A stretch of DNA of 48,998 nt, taken from assembly GCA_022824315.1 (NCBI GenBank), contig JAJEAC010000183.1, forward strand, positions 1 through 48,998, given 5' to 3'. Source of the DNA: Silicimonas sp. (lineage in GTDB: Bacteria; Pseudomonadota; Alphaproteobacteria; Rhodobacterales; Rhodobacteraceae). Below the pieces are notes generated by a model. The model searched no databases. It was given only the letters and a program-made list of their open reading frames with translations, and was not told the origin of the DNA. This document shows positions 44,143 through 48,998 of the stretch, one piece after another. The translations under genes were made by a program, and so were the position numbers. Numbering within the stretch: position 1 is the first letter of the stretch; each line of letters starts with the position of its first letter.

Positions 44143-45339
44143 TCAAACAGGCATTTCAGCGGTTTGCGAACTTCCTGAGCGATTCCGATAGAATTCGGCG
44201 ATGACCATTGCCGCTTGCTCCAGAGTGGCATCGTCGACCGTCAGTGCGACGCGAACATGTCCGGCCGCCGCCTTCCCGAAGCTCTCGCCAGGCATGACGG
44301 CCACGAGATGCTCATCCAGCAGTGCCTCTGCAAACTCGGTGCCGGTCATTCCGGTCCCCCTGATGTCAACCATGACGTACATCGTTGCCACAGATGGCAC
44401 GACGTTCAGGTTTTCTCGCGAAAATATGGCATTGACCGCCTTATGGCGCCGCCGGAAAGGTGCCGCGATGACATCCTCCAGCGCCGACCCCTGCTGCAGG
44501 GCAAATTCACCGGCGTCCTGCAAGAATCCGGGCAAGCCGTAGGTGGTATGCGTGGCCAGGTTGATGGCATGCGTGATCGCCTCTTCTGGACCGACCAGCC
44601 AGCCAATCCGGCTTCCGGTCATCGCATGGCTCTTGGACAGGGAGCCGGCCACGAGCGTCCGGGCCTCCATTCCCGGCAACGCACGTGGCGAGACATGCTC
44701 GCCGTTCCAGACCTGGGTGTCATAGACTTCGTCCGAAATCAGCCACATGTCCCGTTCCCGGATGAATTTGGCGATCTCTTGCAGCTTCGTTTGGGAATAG
44801 ACTGCCCCTGTCGGGTTGTTCGGGGAGTTGATCAGGAGAGATCGGGCTTCGCAGGCTTCCTGAAGGTCCAATTGAGAAGGCTGGAATCCCCTTTCGGCTC
44901 GCGCCGTTACGGCCACGGCCTTCGCTCCGGTAGCGCGGATCGTGCCAGGATAGGTCGCGTAGTAGGGGTCGATGTACAGCGCCGCGTCTCCCGGGTCGCA
45001 CGCAATCATGTGAGCGGCAAGGAGCGCCGCCTGTCCGCCTGCCGTGATCACCACGTTGTGTCGCTCAGTAGCAACGCCTGTCATTTTGGCAATTCGCATG
45101 GCGACGGCATCACGAAGCCCGTCCGTGCCCGGAATCGTTGAATATCCGGTGTGCCCGCCTGTCGCTGAATCATGCATCGTCTTGAGGATAGCCGGGTCTG
45201 TCTTTCGATCATGTTCGCCGATCGTCAGTTCGATGACAGGCATGCCACGATCCTTCATGGCGCGGCTCTTGCGGTAGATGTCCCACCCATCCGAACCGCC
45301 GTCCGTCAGGGTCTTGATGCGATGCGAGAGTCTGGTCAT
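44143..45339 (-). CDS. Class I/II PLP-dependent aminotransferase
   Basis: A 398-residue fold-type I aminotransferase. The substrate region reads LLINSPNNPTGAVYS, the PLP lysine is in AGSLSKSHAMTGSRIGW (about K235) and the distal arginine is in GHVRVALTVDD. The N-terminus (DIYRKSRAMKDRGMPVIELTIGEHD) resembles aspartate aminotransferase subgroup I-gamma. Substrate cannot be assigned firmly. It stands alone on the minus strand between alaS and cysS. Confidence 0.87.
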   Translation of the reverse strand: MTRLSHRIKTLTDGGSDGWDIYRKSRAMKDRGMPVIELTIGEHDRKTDPAILKTMHDSATGGHTGYSTIPGTDGLRDAVAMRIAKMTGVATERHNVVITAGGQAALLAAHMIACDPGDAALYIDPYYATYPGTIRATGAKAVAVTARAERGFQPSQLDLQEACEARSLLINSPNNPTGAVYSQTKLQEIAKFIRERDMWLISDEVYDTQVWNGEHVSPRALPGMEARTLVAGSLSKSHAMTGSRIGWLVGPEEAITHAINLATHTTYGLPGFLQDAGEFALQQGSALEDVIAAPFRRRHKAVNAIFSRENLNVVPSVATMYVMVDIRGTGMTGTEFAEALLDEHLVAVMPGESFGKAAAGHVRVALTVDDATLEQAAMVIAEFYRNRSGSSQTAEMPV

Positions 45340-45588
45340 GCGTTACATGGGCGGCAACTTGTGTGGCAAGTCAATCGATTGTTTCCAAGAGAGTTCGGTC
45401 GTTGGCTGATGCCGCTGCGAAAACCCTTTGCACTCTCCGCGGATCGCCGCTATTGTCGGCAAAATGAACCGCATCTGCATCATCTGCTGCATTATCCGCT
45501 GACATCGCTCACGCGGGCCGGTTCTTCCTTACCTTGAAATGACCTTGTCGAAGCCCGCGTGGGACAAGTTTGCCCAATAGGTTGACTC

Positions 45589-46989
45589 ATGACGAATATA
45601 CAGCTCCATGACACAGCAACGCGGACAAAAAGACCGTTGGAACCTCTCGTCACGAATGGGCGGCCGACGATGTATGTCTGCGGGCCGACCGTTTACGACA
45701 GGGCTCATATCGGGAATGCGCGACCCGTCATCGTCTTCGACATGCTCTTTCGGCTTCTCCGCCATGTATACGGTCCTGATCGGGTTACATATGTGCGGAA
45801 TTTCACGGATGTTGACGACAAGATAAACGCGCGCGCCGCGGCTGAGAAACGCCCCATTCGCGAAATCACCGAAGAGACTGTGCAATGGTATCTCGACGAC
45901 ATGGCTTCCGTTGGCGCGCTCGTGCCGAACGCAATGCCCCGTGCAACCGAATGGATCGAGGAAATGGTCGAAATGATCGCTTCCCTGATCGAAAGGGGAC
46001 ATGCCTACGAGGCCGAATGCCACGTGCTCTTCCGGGTGCGTTCATGCCCTGGGTACGGAGATTTGTCCGGGCGCTCCGTTGACGACATGATCGCCGGCGC
46101 CCGTGTCGAGGTGGCGCCTTTCAAGGAAGACCCGATGGACTTCGTGCTTTGGAAGCCCTCGGACCAGCAGACTCCGGGATGGAACAGCCCCTGGGGCCGA
46201 GGCAGGCCCGGTTGGCACATTGAATGCTCGGCCATGGCAGCGGGCCTTCTGGGAGAGCGTTTCGACATTCATGGCGGCGGCAACGACTTGGTCTTTCCGC
46301 ATCACGAGAACGAGATTGCCCAATCGCGATGCATGGGTCATGAATTCGCAAGACTCTGGATGCACAACGAGATGCTCCAGGTCGATGGGAAGAAAATGGC
46401 CAAGTCTCTGGGCAATTTCTTCACCTTGCGCGACCTCTTGGACGGGAACTGGAGCGGTGGCTGGAACGTGCCGGGCGAAGTGATTCGATTTGTGTTCCTT
46501 TCGACGCACTATCGAAGGCCGATGGATTGGACCGAAGACAGGGCACGCGACGCCGAGGCGACGCTACGGAAATGGTACGCGATGGTGGAAACAGTGGCGT
46601 TCGGTTCGTGGCGGGACGCAGATATTTCTCTTCTTGTGAATGCACTGTCAGACGATCTTAACACCCACGAGGCATTGGCATCGCTACATCGCTTTGCTGC
46701 GAAGGGGGACGTCGCGGCTTTGGCAGCCGGATTGGAGTTTGTCGGGTTGATGATTGACCGCGTACCAAATTGGGCCCGTGAGGCGGTGCCGCCTGAAGAT
46801 GTGACTGATCTGGTCAATGCGCTGCTCAAGGCGCGCGCAACTGCGAGAGAGGCACGGGACTTCGCGCGAGCGGACAGCCTGCGCGAAAGCCTCACGGAAG
46901 CCGGCATAGTCATCAAGGACACATCCGAGGGCGTCGACTGGCACATTGGGCCTGGCTTCGACCACGACAAACTGGAGGCGCTGAAATGA
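45589..46989 (+). CDS. cysS: Cysteinyl-tRNA synthetase
   Basis: A 466-residue class I synthetase. The start has the zinc-site cysteine and the HIGH-type motif in [18 protein letters not shown] (about 29-46), then [10 protein letters not shown]. The zinc site continues in WHIECSAMA and [11 protein letters not shown], and the KMSKS loop is [10 protein letters not shown] (about 268-277). It charges tRNA-Cys. The stop overlaps the cimA start by four bases (ATGA), so both genes are probably expressed together. Confidence 0.96.
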   Translation: MTNIQLHDTATRTKRPLEPLVTNGRPTMYVCGPTVYDRAHIGNARPVIVFDMLFRLLRHVYGPDRVTYVRNFTDVDDKINARAAAEKRPIREITEETVQWYLDDMASVGALVPNAMPRATEWIEEMVEMIASLIERGHAYEAECHVLFRVRSCPGYGDLSGRSVDDMIAGARVEVAPFKEDPMDFVLWKPSDQQTPGWNSPWGRGRPGWHIECSAMAAGLLGERFDIHGGGNDLVFPHHENEIAQSRCMGHEFARLWMHNEMLQVDGKKMAKSLGNFFTLRDLLDGNWSGGWNVPGEVIRFVFLSTHYRRPMDWTEDRARDAEATLRKWYAMVETVAFGSWRDADISLLVNALSDDLNTHEALASLHRFAAKGDVAALAAGLEFVGLMIDRVPNWAREAVPPEDVTDLVNALLKARATAREARDFARADSLRESLTEAGIVIKDTSEGVDWHIGPGFDHDKLEALK

Positions 46990-48623
46990 AATCGGAACGG
47001 CTCTTTCTTTTCGACACGACACTCCGGGATGGTCAGCAAACCCAGGGCGTCCAGTTCTCGACCGAGGAAAAGACGGAGATCGCGCATTTGCTTGATGCAC
47101 TCGGCCTGGACTACATCGAGGGAGGTTGGCCCGGGGCGAACCCAACCGACGACGCCTTCTTTGACAAGCGTCCGGAGACCCGCGCGACCTTTACGGCATT
47201 CGGCATGACAAAGCGGGCAGGGCGTTCCGCGGAAAACTGCGACGTCCTGGCTGCGGTGCTGAATGCAGGCACGTCCGCCGTTTGTCTCGTCGGCAAGACC
47301 CATGACTTCCATGTCGAGAAAGCACTCGGAATCTCTCTGGACGAAAACCTGCACGGCATTCGCGAGAGCATTGCGCATCTTGTCAACAAGGGCCGCGAGG
47401 CGATTTTCGATGCCGAGCACTTCTTCGACGGCTACAAGGCGAATCCCGACTACGCGCTCGACTGTGTGCAATCCGCTTTTGAGGCAGGGGCTCGTTGGGT
47501 GGCTCTCTGCGACACGAACGGGGGCACGCTGCCTCACGAAGTCTCGGAGATCACGGCGACCGTCATCAATGCCGGAATCCCCGGCGACAACGTTGGCATC
47601 CATACCCATGACGACACCGGCAATGCCGTCGCGGGCACGCTGGCGGCAGTAGATGCGGGCGCGCGCCAGATTCACGGTACGCTCAACGGCCTTGGTGAAC
47701 GGTGCGGAAACGCGAATCTCACGACGCTGATTCCCACGCTTTTGCTCAAGGAACCGTACGCAAGCCGGTACGAGATCGGTGTCAGCAGAGAGGCGCTGTC
47801 GCGCCTTACTCGCACCAGCCGCGTCTTGGACGATATCCTGAATCGTGTACCGCTCCGGTCTGCTCCATATGTCGGAGCGTCCGCCTTTGCCCACAAGGCC
47901 GGACTTCACGCATCAGCAATTGCGAAGGATCCAAAGACCTACGAGCACATTGATCCGGCATCGGTCGGAAACGCACGCGTGATTCCCATGTCGAACCAGG
48001 CCGGCCAGTCTAACCTTATCAAGCGACTGTCCGAAATGGACATCTGCGTCGAAAAGGGAGACCCGGCCCTCGTTGCAATTCTCGGAGAGGTGAAGCGAAG
48101 GGAGGCGCTCGGCTTTGCCTATGACAGCGCACAGGCAAGTTTCGAACTGCTTGCGCGCGCCGCACTTGGCCTCTCGGCCGAGTTCTTCGAAGTTGAGCGC
48201 TACCGCGTGATTTCGGAGCGGCGGCGCAATGCACGCGGCGAGATCGTTGTCGAGTCCGAGGCCGTCGTCACGATTTCGACGGGAGAAGGGCAACAGACAA
48301 GCTATTTCAAGAACGAACATGCCCAAGACCTGCATGATGACGGTCCGGTCAACGCGCTTTGGCAGGCGCTCAAGTCAGACCTCGGCCCGTTTCAGTCGTG
48401 GGTACAGGACGTGCGTCTGACCGACTTCAAGGTCCGAATCACTCAGGGTGGCACAGAAGCCGTGACCCGCGTCATCATCGACTTTGCGGATGATTCGGGG
48501 CGGTTCTGGTCAACAGTGGGCGTGTCCGCGAACATCGTGGACGCCTCGTTCGGGGCGTTGCTGGACGCGGTGAACTGGAAACTCGTCCGGGAAAAGGGCG
48601 AGATGGACAAAGCTGCGGAGTGA
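46986..48623 (+). CDS. cimA: (R)-citramalate synthase
   Basis: A 545-residue enzyme that condenses pyruvate and acetyl-CoA to citramalate, the pyruvate route to isoleucine. The HMGL-like TIM barrel begins [17 protein letters not shown] with the metal-binding aspartate (about D10), and the other metal site is [14 protein letters not shown] (about 200). The C-terminal LeuA-dimer regulatory domain from about 390 carries [13 protein letters not shown], as expected for the long CimA/LeuA-like type rather than homocitrate synthase. It is translationally coupled to cysS. Confidence 0.9.
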   Translation: MKSERLFLFDTTLRDGQQTQGVQFSTEEKTEIAHLLDALGLDYIEGGWPGANPTDDAFFDKRPETRATFTAFGMTKRAGRSAENCDVLAAVLNAGTSAVCLVGKTHDFHVEKALGISLDENLHGIRESIAHLVNKGREAIFDAEHFFDGYKANPDYALDCVQSAFEAGARWVALCDTNGGTLPHEVSEITATVINAGIPGDNVGIHTHDDTGNAVAGTLAAVDAGARQIHGTLNGLGERCGNANLTTLIPTLLLKEPYASRYEIGVSREALSRLTRTSRVLDDILNRVPLRSAPYVGASAFAHKAGLHASAIAKDPKTYEHIDPASVGNARVIPMSNQAGQSNLIKRLSEMDICVEKGDPALVAILGEVKRREALGFAYDSAQASFELLARAALGLSAEFFEVERYRVISERRRNARGEIVVESEAVVTISTGEGQQTSYFKNEHAQDLHDDGPVNALWQALKSDLGPFQSWVQDVRLTDFKVRITQGGTEAVTRVIIDFADDSGRFWSTVGVSANIVDASFGALLDAVNWKLVREKGEMDKAAE

Positions 48624-48696
48624 CGCAGGCCGTGTTCCCTACGGTCATGAAGACTCCAAGTGGTGGGCTCGGCATATTGCATTTGGTGCGCCCGCA

Positions 48697-48998
48697 ATGA
48701 GCATGCAGGCGGTCGCGGACATCGTTGCCGTGGGCGATCCTGATCGATTCGACGCCTGCATGGCCGCGCCGGTGGCCGCACGTGCCGTGCTGTTCCCGAT
48801 TTACGCCTTCAATGTTGAGGTCTCCCGCGCAACCTGGGCGATATCCGAGCCCATGATCGGCGAATTGCGCCTGCAATGGCTCCAGGATGCCCTTGACGAC
48901 ATTGCGAACGGCAAGCCCGTGAAAAGGCACGCGGTCATCGCGCCACTGGCCAATGTCCTGGACGGAGAGGGCGCGCGAATCCTTGATCGGCTGGTGCA
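48697..48998 (+). CDS. Squalene/phytoene synthase family protein, partial
   Basis: The window ends within this gene; about 100 N-terminal residues are present from ATG 48697. They include AAPVAARAVLFPIYAFNVEVSRA and ELRLQWLQDALDDIANGKPVKRHAV, which match the first alpha-helical region of the family with its aspartate-rich DxxxD-like segment (DALDD). In alphaproteobacteria such genes near cimA often lack a role in carotenoid synthesis and resemble the NDUFAF6 branch, so a biosynthetic function is not assured. It starts 73 bases after cimA. Confidence 0.75.
   Translation, partial: MSMQAVADIVAVGDPDRFDACMAAPVAARAVLFPIYAFNVEVSRATWAISEPMIGELRLQWLQDALDDIANGKPVKRHAVIAPLANVLDGEGARILDRLV

Overview
The window is GC-rich, densely coded DNA from an alphaproteobacterium, most likely of the Rhodobacterales (Roseobacter-like). 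The grounds are gene families and order: recA near alaS, cysS followed by cimA, rlmB beside tRNA-Tyr, a complete aglEFGAK alpha-glucoside operon with its LacI regulator, and a GTTC-N7-GATC SOS box before recA. No database search was possible, so names rest on motifs, length and context.

Layout. 1-246: cut-off end of a probable IS4-type transposase. 481-2810: HAD phosphatase and a first MttB-family methyltransferase. 2930-3893: tRNA-Tyr(GUA) on the minus strand, then rlmB. 3999-6927: Tat-exported YHS protein, YeeE/YedE sulfur-compound permease, and a lipoprotein with a transglutaminase-like Cys/His/Asp pattern. 7210-9077 (minus): DsbA/FrnE oxidoreductase coupled to a Bcr/CflA exporter. 9337-15507 (minus): betaine ABC transporter (ATPase, two paralogous permeases, ProX), a GhrA-like dehydrogenase and a DadA-like FAD oxidoreductase. 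Divergent from this are a GcvA-like LysR regulator and a second MttB gene (15641-18238). 18455-20724 (minus): arsenate-detoxification pair GAPDH-ArsJ. 20846-22773 (minus): a 39-residue entericidin lipoprotein behind an orphan YejA-like peptide-binding protein. 22883-22958: a candidate small RNA. 22988-26377: MFS transporter, AlkA glycosylase, carboxylesterase, HNH nuclease. 26541-35317: glucokinase, AglR and the divergent aglEFGAK operon. 35580-39560: guaB, an RsmB-like methyltransferase and recA. 39589-41078: a decayed restriction-modification module between recA and alaS. 41394-48998: alaS, an aminotransferase, cysS-cimA and the start of a squalene/phytoene-synthase family gene.

How it fits together. 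Two blocks look like catabolic modules. The first (about 481-2810 and 9337-18238) combines betaine uptake, two non-pyrrolysine MttB homologues, an amine/amino-acid oxidase-like flavoprotein and a hydroxyacid dehydrogenase. It suggests import and demethylation of a quaternary amine, although no corrinoid protein or reactivase lies in the window. The second imports alpha-glucosides, hydrolyses them in the cytoplasm, phosphorylates the glucose and represses itself through AglR at visible operators.

The most notable items are the betaine/MttB neighbourhood, the broken SacI-like restriction module with two frameshifts and a methyltransferase stub, the candidate small RNA, and the transglutaminase-like lipoprotein.
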